Source: Bacteroidaceae bacterium (lineage in GTDB: Bacteria > Bacteroidota > Bacteroidia > Bacteroidales > Bacteroidaceae). From it: 47,740 nt of DNA. The stretch covers positions 1 to 47,740 of the forward strand of contig JAILQO010000070.1 in the NCBI GenBank assembly GCA_024698925.1. The letters are read 5' to 3'. The position numbers and the translations under genes are program-made. How positions within the stretch are numbered: the stretch's first letter is position 1; every line of letters begins with the position of its first letter. The notes beneath the pieces were generated by a model. That model worked only from the letters and a program-made list of their open reading frames with translations. It did not search any database and was not told where the DNA came from. Of this stretch, positions 15,581 to 25,973 are shown one piece after another.

Positions 15581-18148
15581 TTAGGAGTTAAACCACTTCA
15601 CGTAGCAGAAGTCCTGACGATGGGGCAGACGCTCGTTCTTGGGATACATACGATAAGCCGTCTTGAAGCCACCGGCGTTGTTGGCGATGTGCGTCACGTG
15701 GAAGGTGAAGAGGTTACCCTCGCGCTTCACAACCTCCAGAGGCTCAACGCTGTAGATATGGTCTTCGCCCTTCTTGTCCGTTGAGAGGGTGACGAGCTCG
15801 ATGCCGATGGCATTGTCGAGTCCAGCCTCGTCAACAACAATATTGACGTCATACTTCTTACCAGCCTCAAGGATTGTATTCTCGGCGGGCTCACTGCGGT
15901 CGATGCTGACAACGCGGATGCTGTCCCAGCGCTCTGCCACAGCTTCCTTCCATCCTGCAATCTCCTTAGCCAGTGCATTGTCCTTGGCCTGCAGTTTCTT
16001 GGAACGGGCAGCCATCGGTGTATAGAACTTCGTGTAGTAGTCGTCCAACTGACGCTTCATCGTGTAGTGAGGAGCGATGCGGGCGATGCTGTTCTTGATG
16101 ACCTGAATCCATGAGGGGCTATAGCCCTTGGCGTTGCGGGCATAGTAGGTGGGCATAATCTCGTTCTCGAGGAGGCTGTAGATGGTAGCGGCATCGAGCT
16201 GATCCTGATAGGTCTGATTCTCATAGGTACGCTTCTCGGTCAGCGCCCAGCCAGCACCCTCGCGATAGCCCTCAAGCCACCAGCCGTCGAGCACGCTGAG
16301 GTTGACGACACCGTTCATCAGCGCCTTCTCACCGCTGGTACCAGAGGCCTCGAGCGGACGGGTCGGCGTATTCATCCAGATATCCACACCCGAAATGAGG
16401 CGACGAGCCAGCTGCATATCATAGTTCTCGAGGAAGATAATCTTACCCAGGAACTCAGGACGCTGCGAGATTTCATAGATCTTCTTGATCAGGCCCTGAC
16501 CGGCACCGTCGGCGGGGTGAGCCTTACCGGTATAGAGGAACTGTACGGGGTAGTTGGGGTTGTTGACAATCTTGGAGAGGCGCTCCAGATCGGTGAAGAG
16601 CAGATGAGCACGCTTGTAAGTAGCGAAGCGACGTCCGAAGCCGATGAGCAGCGCATTGGGGTTGATCTTGTCCATGAGGCTGACCACACGGCTGGGATCG
16701 CCCTGATTCTTGAGCCAGCTATCACGGAACTGCTGACGGATATACTCAACGAGCTTGGTCTTCAATGCTATGCGGGTGTCCCAAATCTCCTTGTCGCTGA
16801 CATCATAGATACCGTGCCAGATCTCCTCGTTGGACTGATCTGCGAGGTGGCTGGGATCAAAGTGCTTGGCGTAAAGCTTGCGCCACTCGGTAGCACACCA
16901 AGTGGGGAAGTGGACACCGTTGGTAACGTAGCCGACATGACTCTCCTCTGGGAAGTAGCCGCGCCAGATGTTGGAGAACATCTTCTTGGAGACCTCACCA
17001 TGGAGCCAGCTGACGCCGTTCACCTCCTGACAGGTGTTGCAAGCGAAGGTGGACATGCAGAAGCGCTCGCCGTGATCGTCAGGATTCTGGCGACCCATGC
17101 CAATGAACTCGTCCCAAGAGATGCCAAGCATCTCGGGATAACCGCTCATATACTTGCCGAAGAGGCCTTCGTCAAAGTAGTCGTGGCCTGCGGGAACAGG
17201 TGTGTGAACGGTATAAAGGGAGCTGGCGCGAACCAGTTCAAGTGCCTGATTGAAGGTGAGGCCGCTCTTAACATAATCCACGAGGCGCTGCACGTTGCAG
17301 AGGGCAGCATGTCCCTCGTTGCAGTGGTAGATGTCCTTCTTGATGCCGAGCTTCTGGAGCAACAGCACACCACCGATACCGAGGAGAATTTCCTGCTTCA
17401 GACGGTTCTCCCAGTCGCCACCATAAAGGGCGTGGGTGATAGGACGGTCATACTCGGAGTTCATATCATTGTCGGTGTCAAGCAAATAGAGCTTAACACG
17501 ACCCACATTGACGCGCCACACATAAGCATGGACCATATAGTTCATGTAAGGAACATCGATCACCAGAGGCTTGCCGTCGGCATCCATCTGCTGCTCAATG
17601 GGCAGGCTGCCGAAGTTCTGAGCCTCGTAGTTAGCAATCTGCTGGCCATCCATGCTCAGCGTCTGGGTGAAATAACCGTAGCGATACAGGAAACCGACAG
17701 CGACCATATCGACATTGCTGTCCGAAGCTTCCTTGATGTAGTCACCGGCGAGAATACCAAGACCGCCGGAGTAGATTTTCAGGACCTGGTTCAAACCATA
17801 TTCCATGCAGAGATAAGCCACGCTGGGACGATCCTTGCGAGGCTCCACGTCCATATAAGCGCGGAACTCCTTGTAGGTCTCGTTCATGCGTTTGATAATG
17901 TCCTTGTTCTTTGCCAACTCTGAGAGTTTCTCATAACTCAGGCGCTCCAGCATGAGAACGGGATTCTGGCCGCATTCCTCATAAAGCGCAGGGTCGAGAT
18001 GAGTAAACAGGCTGCGCGCGCTGTGGTTCCAAGCCCACCACATATTGTGGGCAAGTTCCTCCAATTGACTCAGTTCGGCAGGAATACTGCTCTTAACGAC
18101 AACTGACTTCCACTGAACGTCATTGACGTTGTTTGCTTTAATCTTCAT
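15581..18148 (-). CDS. glgP: Alpha-glucan (glycogen) phosphorylase, GT35
   Basis: Releases glucose-1-phosphate from glycogen or maltodextrin ends. The N-terminal region ([20 protein letters not shown]) is the DUF3417 domain found in the long alpha-glucan phosphorylase type. The catalytic part contains [10 protein letters not shown] and [12 protein letters not shown]. The PLP segment is [14 protein letters not shown], with the Schiff-base Lys present but the usual Met before it changed to Glu, as in this subfamily. Length 855. It lies 39 bases after the glycogen synthase gene, forming a synthesis and breakdown pair. Confidence 0.95.
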   Translation of the reverse strand: MKIKANNVNDVQWKSVVVKSSIPAELSQLEELAHNMWWAWNHSARSLFTHLDPALYEECGQNPVLMLERLSYEKLSELAKNKDIIKRMNETYKEFRAYMDVEPRKDRPSVAYLCMEYGLNQVLKIYSGGLGILAGDYIKEASDSNVDMVAVGFLYRYGYFTQTLSMDGQQIANYEAQNFGSLPIEQQMDADGKPLVIDVPYMNYMVHAYVWRVNVGRVKLYLLDTDNDMNSEYDRPITHALYGGDWENRLKQEILLGIGGVLLLQKLGIKKDIYHCNEGHAALCNVQRLVDYVKSGLTFNQALELVRASSLYTVHTPVPAGHDYFDEGLFGKYMSGYPEMLGISWDEFIGMGRQNPDDHGERFCMSTFACNTCQEVNGVSWLHGEVSKKMFSNIWRGYFPEESHVGYVTNGVHFPTWCATEWRKLYAKHFDPSHLADQSNEEIWHGIYDVSDKEIWDTRIALKTKLVEYIRQQFRDSWLKNQGDPSRVVSLMDKINPNALLIGFGRRFATYKRAHLLFTDLERLSKIVNNPNYPVQFLYTGKAHPADGAGQGLIKKIYEISQRPEFLGKIIFLENYDMQLARRLISGVDIWMNTPTRPLEASGTSGEKALMNGVVNLSVLDGWWLEGYREGAGWALTEKRTYENQTYQDQLDAATIYSLLENEIMPTYYARNAKGYSPSWIQVIKNSIARIAPHYTMKRQLDDYYTKFYTPMAARSKKLQAKDNALAKEIAGWKEAVAERWDSIRVVSIDRSEPAENTILEAGKKYDVNIVVDEAGLDNAIGIELVTLSTDKKGEDHIYSVEPLEVVKREGNLFTFHVTHIANNAGGFKTAYRMYPKNERLPHRQDFCYVKWFNS

Positions 18149-18187
18149 AAAAAACTATTTGGAAATGTGATGTTTATAACAAGATGT

Positions 18188-19915
18188 TTACTGATTGGCT
18201 TCCATGCGCTCTGCGGCACGCGCCAGCGCAATTTGGTAAGCCTTATAATAATAGGTGATAAAATACTTCCATTGGGCCTTCTCTGCCAACTTGGCTGCGG
18301 CCTTACGAGCGACATCGACATCCTTCTTGGGCAGGGCGGCAAAGCCGATAATCTCATCCCGAATACGATCGGCCACCTCATCGAAGTTATAATCTGAGCG
18401 CTGGATAACCTCTACGCCATCGGTGTCCAGATGGCATGGTACTCCTTTTCCGACACGGCCGTCAGCGGCCTTGCGGCTATCACCCGTCACCTCGTTGGCC
18501 CAAAGACCGAAGCCTGCAAGCGTAGTGGTGACACAAGGGACCTTGAACGCCACGCTCTCCAGCGGGGTATAGCCCCAAGGCTCGTAGTAAGAGGGATAAA
18601 CCGTCATATCCAAGCCAAGCAGGAGGTCATAATATGGCATGTTGAAAATGCCGTCGGCGCCGTCAAGATAACAGGGGACAAACATGATCTTCACGCGGCT
18701 GCTATCGTGATTGGTGATACCAAAGCGATGAAGCGTCTGCGTAACCATATCACTGCCCGGCTCATAGAGGCCATGAGTGATAAACGGATCGGGCAGGGCT
18801 TTGCCTTCGCCACCGGCCAAAGGAGCGAGAGCAACTTGCTCCAACTTGCCCTGCAGGTCCTTGCGCGGACCTGACTGCCAGGCTGGCACTTCCACGAGAG
18901 CCAGCACAGGACGCTGGAGGCGTTCATCATGCAAGGTACGGTTGAGAGCCTCCAAATAGACATCGATGCCCTTGTTCTTCCATTCATAGCGACCGCTGGT
19001 AGAAATAATGAGCGTGTGGTCATCCAGCGAAGTGCCCATTAAGGCGTTGGCCACATCGAGAATGCGCTGACGTGCCTTGCGGCGACGGTTGACAAACGTC
19101 ACGCCCTTGGGCACAAAGTCCATCTCAAAGCCATTGGGCAACACCAGATCCGGCTGCTTGTCCAACAACTCCAGGCACTCACGGGCCGTCACGTCGCTGA
19201 CAGTCGTAAAGCAATCTACGTAATGCGCGGACTGGCGCTCAATGCTATGCTTGGACTGCACATTCAGTTCCTCTGCCATCTGATTGCCATTGTAGGCAAA
19301 GAGGTAGTCATATAGCGGCTTACCATTACCGGCAATACTACGGCCGATAGTGGTAGCATGGGTCGTAAAGATCGTAGCGATAGCGGGCACATGGGTGCGG
19401 AGATACAGAGCGCCCAAGCCTGTCATCCATTCATGAGCCTGATAAATGACGCGCTTGCTCTCATCAAGGAAGAACTGGTAAAAGCTCTCGACCACGCGGC
19501 CTGCGGCATAGGAGAACATGGAAGCCTCATCATAATCACCATAGGCATGAAGACTATCGACCTGATAATCGGTCCACAAGGTCCCATAAATATCATTTTT
19601 GTGAGCAAAGAAAGGCTGGAAGTCCACCAAAATCACAATGGGACGACCGGGAATCTGCCAACGACCTATACGCACGCTTAAGGCTTCTTGAGCAGCTTGA
19701 ATGCGCCAGCTGTTCCAGAGGGAACGGTCTTCAACGAAAAGAGGGTTTTCCTTACCTTGCCAGAAATCCGGACCGATGAAGATGATGTGATCGGGGTGAG
19801 CATCTTGCAAAGTTTTTGCTCGTGTAGAAAGGACGGTATAAATACCACCTACTTTATTACATACTTCCCAGCTTGACTCAAAGATGTAGTCGGGAAGGAG
19901 GTTATCTTGATTCAT
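18188..19915 (-). CDS. Glycogen synthase, GT3 type
   Basis: Transfers glucosyl units to glycogen. The start PDYIFESSWEVCNKVGGIYTVLSTRA matches the GT3 (fungal/animal-like) N-terminus with its KVGGIYTV loop. Later blocks HEWMTGLGALYLRTHVPAIATIFTTHATTIGR, VSDVTARECLELL and YYEPWGYTPLESVAFKVPCVTTTLAGFG fit the family (the last contains the E..G.TPLE catalytic region). Length 575. A -7 box (19963-19970, minus strand TAACTTTG) lies about 48 bases upstream. It is first of the synthase-phosphorylase-epimerase unit. Confidence 0.92.
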   Translation of the reverse strand: MNQDNLLPDYIFESSWEVCNKVGGIYTVLSTRAKTLQDAHPDHIIFIGPDFWQGKENPLFVEDRSLWNSWRIQAAQEALSVRIGRWQIPGRPIVILVDFQPFFAHKNDIYGTLWTDYQVDSLHAYGDYDEASMFSYAAGRVVESFYQFFLDESKRVIYQAHEWMTGLGALYLRTHVPAIATIFTTHATTIGRSIAGNGKPLYDYLFAYNGNQMAEELNVQSKHSIERQSAHYVDCFTTVSDVTARECLELLDKQPDLVLPNGFEMDFVPKGVTFVNRRRKARQRILDVANALMGTSLDDHTLIISTSGRYEWKNKGIDVYLEALNRTLHDERLQRPVLALVEVPAWQSGPRKDLQGKLEQVALAPLAGGEGKALPDPFITHGLYEPGSDMVTQTLHRFGITNHDSSRVKIMFVPCYLDGADGIFNMPYYDLLLGLDMTVYPSYYEPWGYTPLESVAFKVPCVTTTLAGFGLWANEVTGDSRKAADGRVGKGVPCHLDTDGVEVIQRSDYNFDEVADRIRDEIIGFAALPKKDVDVARKAAAKLAEKAQWKYFITYYYKAYQIALARAAERMEANQ

Positions 19916-20077
19916 TATACCTTAAAACGGGTGTTGAATTAGTTCTTTTTGGATTACGGCTGCAAAGTTACAACTTTTCACACAAATATCCAATTTTTTA
20001 TAGACTAAATCCACATTGCACGCGCGCGAATTTGATTTACGACAAGCGCACGCGCCCGAAAGGCGTCAAAATTGCAA

Positions 20078-21043
20078 CTAAATCGCCATAATCAGATAGG
20101 CTATATAAGCCACATAACAGCCAGTTAGCACGGCTCCTTCCCAGCGAACAATACGATGATTGGTACGTGCAAAAAGCCAGAACAGCAAACCGGAAAGCAC
20201 CAAGACCACGAAGTCCAGCGTAGTCAAGCCTGCCACAGGAAGTGGAAAGACGGTCGCACAGAAGCCAAGAATCCAGAAGATATTGAACAAGTTGCTGCCA
20301 ATCACATTACCAATAGCCATCGCGCTTTGGCCCTTGCGGGCAGCAACAATTGCGGTAGCCAGCTCTGGCAAAGATGTGCCACCTGCCGCCAGCGTAAGGC
20401 CAATGACGGCCTCGCTCATTCCCAATCCACGCGCTATACCCGTGGCACCATCCACAAACAGTTCACCGCCGCCAATCAAAGCAGCAATTCCCAAGACAAT
20501 ATACAGGGAGATTCGCCAAAGGGACATCGTTCCCCCACCCTGCGCTTCATCAGTCGCATCTGGCACCGCACCTTGACGCGCCAGCGAAAAAGTGTAAGCC
20601 ATGAAGATGGCAAAGAAACAAAGCATGACCACGCCGTCGCCACGAGAGAGCACATCGTCTGAACCACCGTTGACCAGAACATCCAGCGCCAAAGCCATCA
20701 AAGCAACGCTGGCAAGCACCGACAATGGAATATCCTTTGTAACCGTTGCATTCGAAATGGCAATAGGAAAGCATAATGCCGAGACACCCACGATGACCAA
20801 CGTATTGAATAAGTTGCTCCCGACGACATTGCCGACGCTCATGGCCGGCACCCCATCAAGGCTAGCCATCAGACTGACCACAAACTCCGGCAAGGAGGTA
20901 CCAAAAGCCACAATGGTCAAGCCGATGACCATCTCCGGTATCAGGAAACGGCGGGCCAAAGCGACAGAGCCGTCCGTCAGTTTGTCAGCGCCCCAGAGGA
21001 CTAAAACAGCACCTACCACCGAAAGCAAAATATCCAACCACAT
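20078..21043 (-). CDS. CaCA-family calcium/sodium antiporter (YrbG-like)
   Basis: An inner-membrane cation exchanger. The internal duplication of the family is clear: the first alpha repeat carries GTSLPEFVVSLMA and GNVVGSNLFN, the second GTSLPELATAIVA and GNVIGSNLFN, each with the acidic residue for cation binding. About ten hydrophobic segments can be read in 321 residues. It stands alone: 162 bases separate it from glycogen synthase, and it is divergent from the small gene at 21132. Confidence 0.93.
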   Translation of the reverse strand: MWLDILLSVVGAVLVLWGADKLTDGSVALARRFLIPEMVIGLTIVAFGTSLPEFVVSLMASLDGVPAMSVGNVVGSNLFNTLVIVGVSALCFPIAISNATVTKDIPLSVLASVALMALALDVLVNGGSDDVLSRGDGVVMLCFFAIFMAYTFSLARQGAVPDATDEAQGGGTMSLWRISLYIVLGIAALIGGGELFVDGATGIARGLGMSEAVIGLTLAAGGTSLPELATAIVAARKGQSAMAIGNVIGSNLFNIFWILGFCATVFPLPVAGLTTLDFVVLVLSGLLFWLFARTNHRIVRWEGAVLTGCYVAYIAYLIMAI

Positions 21044-21131
21044 GATTTCGTAGATTCAATTCTTGTTAAAAAAGTTGTCCACGTCGCGAAAAAGATGTAC
21101 TTTCGCCACCGAAAACAAAAAAAACTCTTCT

Positions 21132-21371
21132 ATGGCAACAAAAAATTCCGGCAAGGGCTTTGTGCAATGCGACACCTGCAAAAACGCCATCCACCTTGTC
21201 CAATGTTTTGAGAATCCCATTATTGCCGTCTGCCGCGACCATCCTTACCAGCGAGAAGTTGCCGCCACACGTCGCCTCTGCAAGCTCTATCGTCCTGCAC
21301 GACCCGAGGACATGCCTCCAATCAAGCATTTCGACAGCTACGAGGAAAGCGACGCCTTCTTTAAATCATAG
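21132..21371 (+). CDS. Small Cys-rich protein of unknown function
   Basis: ATG at 21132 is chosen because a promoter-like pair lies just upstream (GTTG at 21074-21077, 20 bases, TACTTTCG at 21098-21105); a longer frame from 21063 would begin before that promoter. The 79-residue product has VQCDTCKNAIHLVQC, then AVCRDHP and RLCKLYRP, a set of Cys/His that could bind zinc or iron. No signal peptide. It may be a small cytoplasmic metal-binding protein. Its last 34 bases overlap the convergent MBL-fold gene. Confidence 0.65.
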   Translation: MATKNSGKGFVQCDTCKNAIHLVQCFENPIIAVCRDHPYQREVAATRRLCKLYRPARPEDMPPIKHFDSYEESDAFFKS

Positions 21372-22159
21372 ATCTCGCTCGGGACTTTTCGGCGGAGTAC
21401 ATCGACACAGAAATCCACGCCAGGCACAATGCCATAGCTACGCAGCACAGAATCGACTGTCTTGCTGGCCAGCACCGGATGATTGTTCTCTTCACTCAAA
21501 TGACAAAGCCATACATGCTGCAGGGCCATGCTGGCACTGTTGGCCAAGAGCTCTGCCGCCTCGCGATTACTGAGATGTCCGTTCTCGCCAGAGATGCGCC
21601 CCTTTAGGTAAGCGGGATATGGGCCTGCCATCAGCATCTCATAATCATGATTGCTTTCGAGCACGAGGTAATTGGCTTCGGAGACTTCATTCTTGATTTC
21701 TTCTGTAACATGGCCTACATCCGTAGCCAAACAAAAACGCACACCATCAGCTTCCACACGGAAACCCACGCAATCGTTACTATCGTGAGGCACTGCAAAA
21801 GGAGTAATCCGCATATCGCCCAATTCCAAGGTCTCACCCTTCTTGATAAAACGCTTTGATTCTACAGCCAGCTTCGGAGAGACGCAGTAGTTTCGGGCGA
21901 TTCCTTCATGGACTTCTGCCGTAGCATAGATGGGTAACTTCAGTTCTGCCGCCAGCTTTCCCACAGACTTAATGTGATCTGCATGATCATGTGTAATGAG
22001 AACCGCCTGAAAGGTTGTCATCGGCAGGCCGAAAGTCTGGAGATGGCGCCTCAGGCTACGATAACCAATGCCCGCATCGATTATCACGCCAATATGCTCC
22101 GTCCACAAGCAGTAGCAATTGCCACTGCTACCGCTGCCCAAACACAAAAATTTCAGCAT
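21338..22159 (-). CDS. MBL-fold metallo-hydrolase (YycJ/WalJ-like)
   Basis: The metallo-beta-lactamase signature THDHADH is at about residues 56-62, with further ligands in VPHDSND, CLATDVGHV and the C-terminal CHLSEENNHP. The N-terminal LGSGSSGNCY loop is typical of the YycJ family, which is proposed to have DNA exonuclease or related nuclease activity. Length 273. A minus-strand -7 box (TACCTTTG, 22185-22192) lies 26 bases upstream. Family assignment is firm; cellular role is not. Confidence 0.88.
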   Translation of the reverse strand: MLKFLCLGSGSSGNCYCLWTEHIGVIIDAGIGYRSLRRHLQTFGLPMTTFQAVLITHDHADHIKSVGKLAAELKLPIYATAEVHEGIARNYCVSPKLAVESKRFIKKGETLELGDMRITPFAVPHDSNDCVGFRVEADGVRFCLATDVGHVTEEIKNEVSEANYLVLESNHDYEMLMAGPYPAYLKGRISGENGHLSNREAAELLANSASMALQHVWLCHLSEENNHPVLASKTVDSVLRSYGIVPGVDFCVDVLRRKVPSEIYDLKKASLSS

Positions 22160-22267
22160 AAGAGGTTATATTTATATTTCGCGGCAAAGGTATATAAATA
22201 TTCACATAAAATCAACTATTTGTGAACGATTTGTTGCATTTTTTTGGACTTTTAACTACAGCGTCCA

Positions 22268-24598
22268 TTAATATGGCAAACCCACGGCAAAATGCAACTG
22301 GAAGTCACGGCCCAGATTCGGATGAATAGCAGGATAACGATCGGGGCCTGACTCATACGCGGGATTGACAGCTTTCATACCTCCGTCCAGACGGAGAATG
22401 AAGTAGCCAAAATTCAAGCGAATTCCCAGACCGTAGGCAACAGCAATTTGTTTCCAGAAATTCTCCACATCAAACTGTCCCCCAGGCTGTTCCTTGTATT
22501 CACGTAGCGTCCAGATATTACCGGCATCGACAAAGGCTGCACCATCAATTTTCCAGAACAGGTGGGTCCGCCACTCCATACTGGCATCCAACTTCATATC
22601 GCCCGTCTGTCGGATAAAATCAATACGTCCATCTGTGCCCACGAAACGGCCAGGCCCCAATCCGCGGACACTCCATCCTCTGACACTGTTGGCGCCGCCA
22701 CTGAAATAACGCTTTTCATAAGGCAAAATCGTGGAATTACCATACGGGAAAGCAAGACCAGCCCCAAGATGGAAAGCAAAGGAGTTGCGCTCATCGATAC
22801 GAAAACTCTTCACGAAATCAAAGTCTCCCTTGACATACTGCGCATAAGCTATATTGAAAAGGGTATAAGACCCCAGATTCTCAGAGTATTGAGCATCAAG
22901 CAGCTGCGAGAGGCCATAAAGCAGATTACCCGCCGACTCCAAACCGAAGCGGATACTGAAAGCGTTGCTTCCGTAAGTGGTGTTCTGCACGCCTGGAGGT
23001 AAGCTGGTGTATTGAAAGGAATAGCCTGACTTGACAATAAACAAGTTCTCGTAATTATAACGCAAGAGCGCATTTCGGCTATCATTCGCAGAGAGATATT
23101 CATCGCTGAAAGTCTTTGAAATCCAAGGCATAAAGACATAGTTGAGGTCAACCAAATCCACGCGGTGCTGCCGTTGCTGATTGAAGCGGTTCCAGCGATA
23201 GCGCCAAGCAGCGGTAAGGACTCGGCGATGGAATTCGGGACGGTCCTGCGAATCGTACATCAACGAAACAATACTCTGAGCTTTCACGGATCGCTTGAAA
23301 GGGCGAGAGAGAAAAGGCTGCATAAACTCGGGGAAGTTCAACGAGGCTTCAGCACTGTACTCGAAATAGTTTTGATCTGTGTATCCCTCGAGCCCTTTGA
23401 TAGCCTCGAAAGCGCCACGGAGCTGCAACGAAAGCAACGCGGAGCGATGGAAGAGGTTACGGTTTTGGTAACCCATACTGACCGCCGCGCCAAAGTCGCC
23501 AGCCGAGTTAGTTCCCTCTATTTCAGCCGAAACGCCATGGCGCTTGGCGCTGACAATACTAACGAAAGCATTTAAGGTATCTGGCGACGTCGGTGAAGGC
23601 TCCATCATGACATTGGCGCCCATCACAGCCGAGAGTGAAGACAGATTACTATACGTTGATTGCACGTCGGCCTCACGATATAACTTGCCCGGCCGAAGGT
23701 CGGTCTTGTTTACGAGGAATGTGGGGCGCAGCGTCATCTCCGACTTCTGGTAAAAATGCAAGGATCGAACCACGAGGCTATCTAAATGATCACGTTCCTG
23801 TTGAAAATTGCGGGTTTCCAGATCCGTCAGATAGTTGACACGACCGATGTGGTAGCGTGGATGAGGTTGCAAGGTGTCGGTCACAGAAGCACGATATAGA
23901 GGAATCACAAGCGTGAGTGCTACCTGATGGTGACCGATGGTCGTGTCTGCTTCAAAGCGCACGAAGCTTTTATTGAAATGGTAGTAACCGGCATTCTGAA
24001 ATAATGAAGTGATACGCGACCGTTCTTCTTCCAGCTGGTTCACATCGAATGCCATGCCCTCATATAGCAACGTCTTCTGAGAATCGCGACGCAGTAAGCT
24101 GTCCAATGCGGGGTCATCAACACGCCGAGCAAAACGGCTAACGACATAGCAATCACCGGATTCAACATCATAGGTCAACTTGACTCGTTGACGTTTTCTT
24201 CGTTCATGCAACTTGACAGTACTATTCAAAAAACCAAGATTGCGGACAGCAGCTTGCATATCGGAACTTGTCCGCTGAGCTTGAATACTATCATAAACCA
24301 CCGGAGCCTCACCAATACGTTGAAAAAAACGATTCAGGCGGCGCGTGGAATCACGACCGCTTAAACAATAGACGCCGAGTGGCACTTTAAACAGATTGAA
24401 CCATTTTGCGTTTGGGTGCTGACGGACATAACCGCCAAGCGTAGTGGTAGAGATATCCTCGTCGTCTGCACGAAGCTCTATGTTGTCCAACATCATCTCC
24501 CCTTCGCTCAAGAAACGTACTGGCGAACAGCCAGTAACCATCAAGGACAAAGCCAACAGCCAGAGGCGAAGCAGGTATCGACAGTCAGACTTGCGCAT
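22268..24598 (-). CDS. tamL: TamL-type lipoprotein of the BamA/TamA outer-membrane superfamily
   Basis: The ATG at 24598 gives a lipoprotein signal with Cys24 in MVTGCSPVRFLSEGE; a GTG one codon earlier is also possible. A POTRA-like region (LRADDEDISTTTLGGYVRQHPNAKWFNLFKVPLGVY, YDVESGDCYVVSRF) leads to a surface-antigen barrel with FSGGANSVRGWSVRGLGPG, the barrel-domain signature, and an aromatic C-terminus (FAVGLPY). In Bacteroidota TamL replaces TamA in the TAM complex, which moves lipids or helps insert outer-membrane proteins. The partner TamB is not in the window. It is the last gene of the lepA unit. Confidence 0.88.
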   Translation of the reverse strand: MRKSDCRYLLRLWLLALSLMVTGCSPVRFLSEGEMMLDNIELRADDEDISTTTLGGYVRQHPNAKWFNLFKVPLGVYCLSGRDSTRRLNRFFQRIGEAPVVYDSIQAQRTSSDMQAAVRNLGFLNSTVKLHERRKRQRVKLTYDVESGDCYVVSRFARRVDDPALDSLLRRDSQKTLLYEGMAFDVNQLEEERSRITSLFQNAGYYHFNKSFVRFEADTTIGHHQVALTLVIPLYRASVTDTLQPHPRYHIGRVNYLTDLETRNFQQERDHLDSLVVRSLHFYQKSEMTLRPTFLVNKTDLRPGKLYREADVQSTYSNLSSLSAVMGANVMMEPSPTSPDTLNAFVSIVSAKRHGVSAEIEGTNSAGDFGAAVSMGYQNRNLFHRSALLSLQLRGAFEAIKGLEGYTDQNYFEYSAEASLNFPEFMQPFLSRPFKRSVKAQSIVSLMYDSQDRPEFHRRVLTAAWRYRWNRFNQQRQHRVDLVDLNYVFMPWISKTFSDEYLSANDSRNALLRYNYENLFIVKSGYSFQYTSLPPGVQNTTYGSNAFSIRFGLESAGNLLYGLSQLLDAQYSENLGSYTLFNIAYAQYVKGDFDFVKSFRIDERNSFAFHLGAGLAFPYGNSTILPYEKRYFSGGANSVRGWSVRGLGPGRFVGTDGRIDFIRQTGDMKLDASMEWRTHLFWKIDGAAFVDAGNIWTLREYKEQPGGQFDVENFWKQIAVAYGLGIRLNFGYFILRLDGGMKAVNPAYESGPDRYPAIHPNLGRDFQLHFAVGLPY

Positions 24599-24613
24599 CA
24601 CTCAATAATCTTA

Positions 24614-25387
24614 TCAACAGACAGCACCGGACATCTTGCGACGGAATTCTGCCAGAACAATGCCGGTAGCCATCGCGACATTCAAGCTCTCAGTCGTTGC
24701 CCGACCGGCTGGATAGTTCGGGATGAGAAGACGAGAACGACATAATGCGTTAATCTCTTCACTAACGCCATTACCCTCATTACCCATCACGATAAATCCA
24801 TGCGTGGAAAGCGATGCAGACCAAAGGCTATCGCCTTGCAAAGAGGTTCCATAGATGGGAATGTCCGCAGGCAATCGACGGAAAATATCTGCAAGATCTA
24901 CATAATGAACACTTACACGCGCCAGACCTCCCATCGTAGCCTGAACAGCCTTTGGGTTCCAAATATCCGCGGTACCCGAAGAGCAAAAAATATGTTCGAC
25001 TCCAAACCAGTCTGCAAGACGCACAATAGTACCTAAATTACCAGGGTCTTGAACGCCGTCAAGGGCTATACATAATTGCTGGGCTGCAATAGACTGCACA
25101 TCAACGGATTCCTGAGGTATACGAAAAAGAGCAATCACCTGCTGCGGAGAAGACTGCAGGCTTGCACGCTGCAGCTCGTCATCGGTGACCGTATCTATCT
25201 GAATGTCTGGGGACAAATGGGAATGTGCCTGCAGCCAACGGTCTGTCGCGAGCAAGCGAGTGCAAACGAAACGGCCCAACAACTCTCCTACGAGTTTAGG
25301 ACCTTCGGCAACAAACAACCCTTCGGCACGACGTCCCTTGCGGGAATCCAACGAGCGAATGAGTTTTACAGTCGCCTTACTCAACAT
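24614..25387 (-). CDS. TrmH/SpoU-family RNA 2'-O-methyltransferase
   Basis: The SPOUT knot motifs are clear: ALDGVQDPGNLGTIVRLADWFG (motif 1), IVMGNEGNGVSEE (motif 2) and ESLNVAMATGIVLAEF (motif 3), where S-adenosylmethionine binds. The N-terminal GRRAEGLFVAEGPKLV is the substrate-binding domain. The ATG at 25387 overlaps the upstream regulator by 11 bases; a GTG at 25402 is an alternative. The RNA target (rRNA or tRNA) cannot be read. It is 15 bases before tamL in the same operon. Confidence 0.9.
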   Translation of the reverse strand: MLSKATVKLIRSLDSRKGRRAEGLFVAEGPKLVGELLGRFVCTRLLATDRWLQAHSHLSPDIQIDTVTDDELQRASLQSSPQQVIALFRIPQESVDVQSIAAQQLCIALDGVQDPGNLGTIVRLADWFGVEHIFCSSGTADIWNPKAVQATMGGLARVSVHYVDLADIFRRLPADIPIYGTSLQGDSLWSASLSTHGFIVMGNEGNGVSEEINALCRSRLLIPNYPAGRATTESLNVAMATGIVLAEFRRKMSGAVC

Positions 25388-25970
25388 AGGCGGAGCGGAC
25401 ACGACTCAGCGTCTCCGGGGTCATCTGTAAAAAGGATGCGACATGGACCATCGGGGCACGGAGGATAATCTCGGGCTTACTCTTCAGCAAGCGGACATAA
25501 CGCTCTGTAGCGTTTTCAAAGCGCTGGCTGTCAGCATGTTCCTGGGAGGAAATCAAGGCATGTTCCAAAATGCGCATATACAACTGCGCCATCTCCTTGT
25601 CTGTCTCCACGAGCGAAAGCAGGGCATCATGAGGGATGCCATACAAAACACTGTTTTCCAAAGCCTCCACCATCAAACGGGAAGGATTCTGCTTCAGGAA
25701 ACTCTCAATGCAGATTACAATACGGCCTTCGTAGCTAAAGTGCTCCGTCACGTCGCGACCACCCTTGTAGTAGAACTGACGAACCATTCCTTTATCTACA
25801 TAATACATACTCTTGCAGATGTCGCCTTCCTGCAATAGCTTCTCACCTTTCGTGACCTTATAAGGCACGAGGATGCTGCCCAATGTGCTGATGCCCTGAG
25901 GGCTCAGCGTACAGTAGCCACGCGCTATCTCACGTGCTACATCTCTTCTTTTGTCCATAGTTATATTCAT
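25377..25970 (-). CDS. Crp/Fnr-family transcriptional regulator
   Basis: A cyclic-nucleotide-binding-like beta-roll (VTKGEKLLQEGDICKSMYYVDKGMVRQFYYKGGRDVTEHFSYEG) is followed by a long helix and a C-terminal winged-helix segment (HVASFLQMTPETLSRVRSA). Length 197. No Fnr-type cysteine cluster is present, so a small-molecule or redox effector is not evident. It sits 3 bases after lepA and overlaps trmH, so it is inside the operon rather than an independent regulator. Confidence 0.88.
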   Translation of the reverse strand: MNITMDKRRDVAREIARGYCTLSPQGISTLGSILVPYKVTKGEKLLQEGDICKSMYYVDKGMVRQFYYKGGRDVTEHFSYEGRIVICIESFLKQNPSRLMVEALENSVLYGIPHDALLSLVETDKEMAQLYMRILEHALISSQEHADSQRFENATERYVRLLKSKPEIILRAPMVHVASFLQMTPETLSRVRSAYVE

Positions 25971-25973
25971 ATC

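Noticed and set aside
16517..17923. 468-codon open frame on the + strand
   Set aside because: Antisense to the glycogen phosphorylase gene and without recognisable domains.
21063..21131. Upstream start for the small Cys-rich gene
   Set aside because: The candidate ATG is upstream of the -33/-7 pair, so the ATG at 21132 is preferred.
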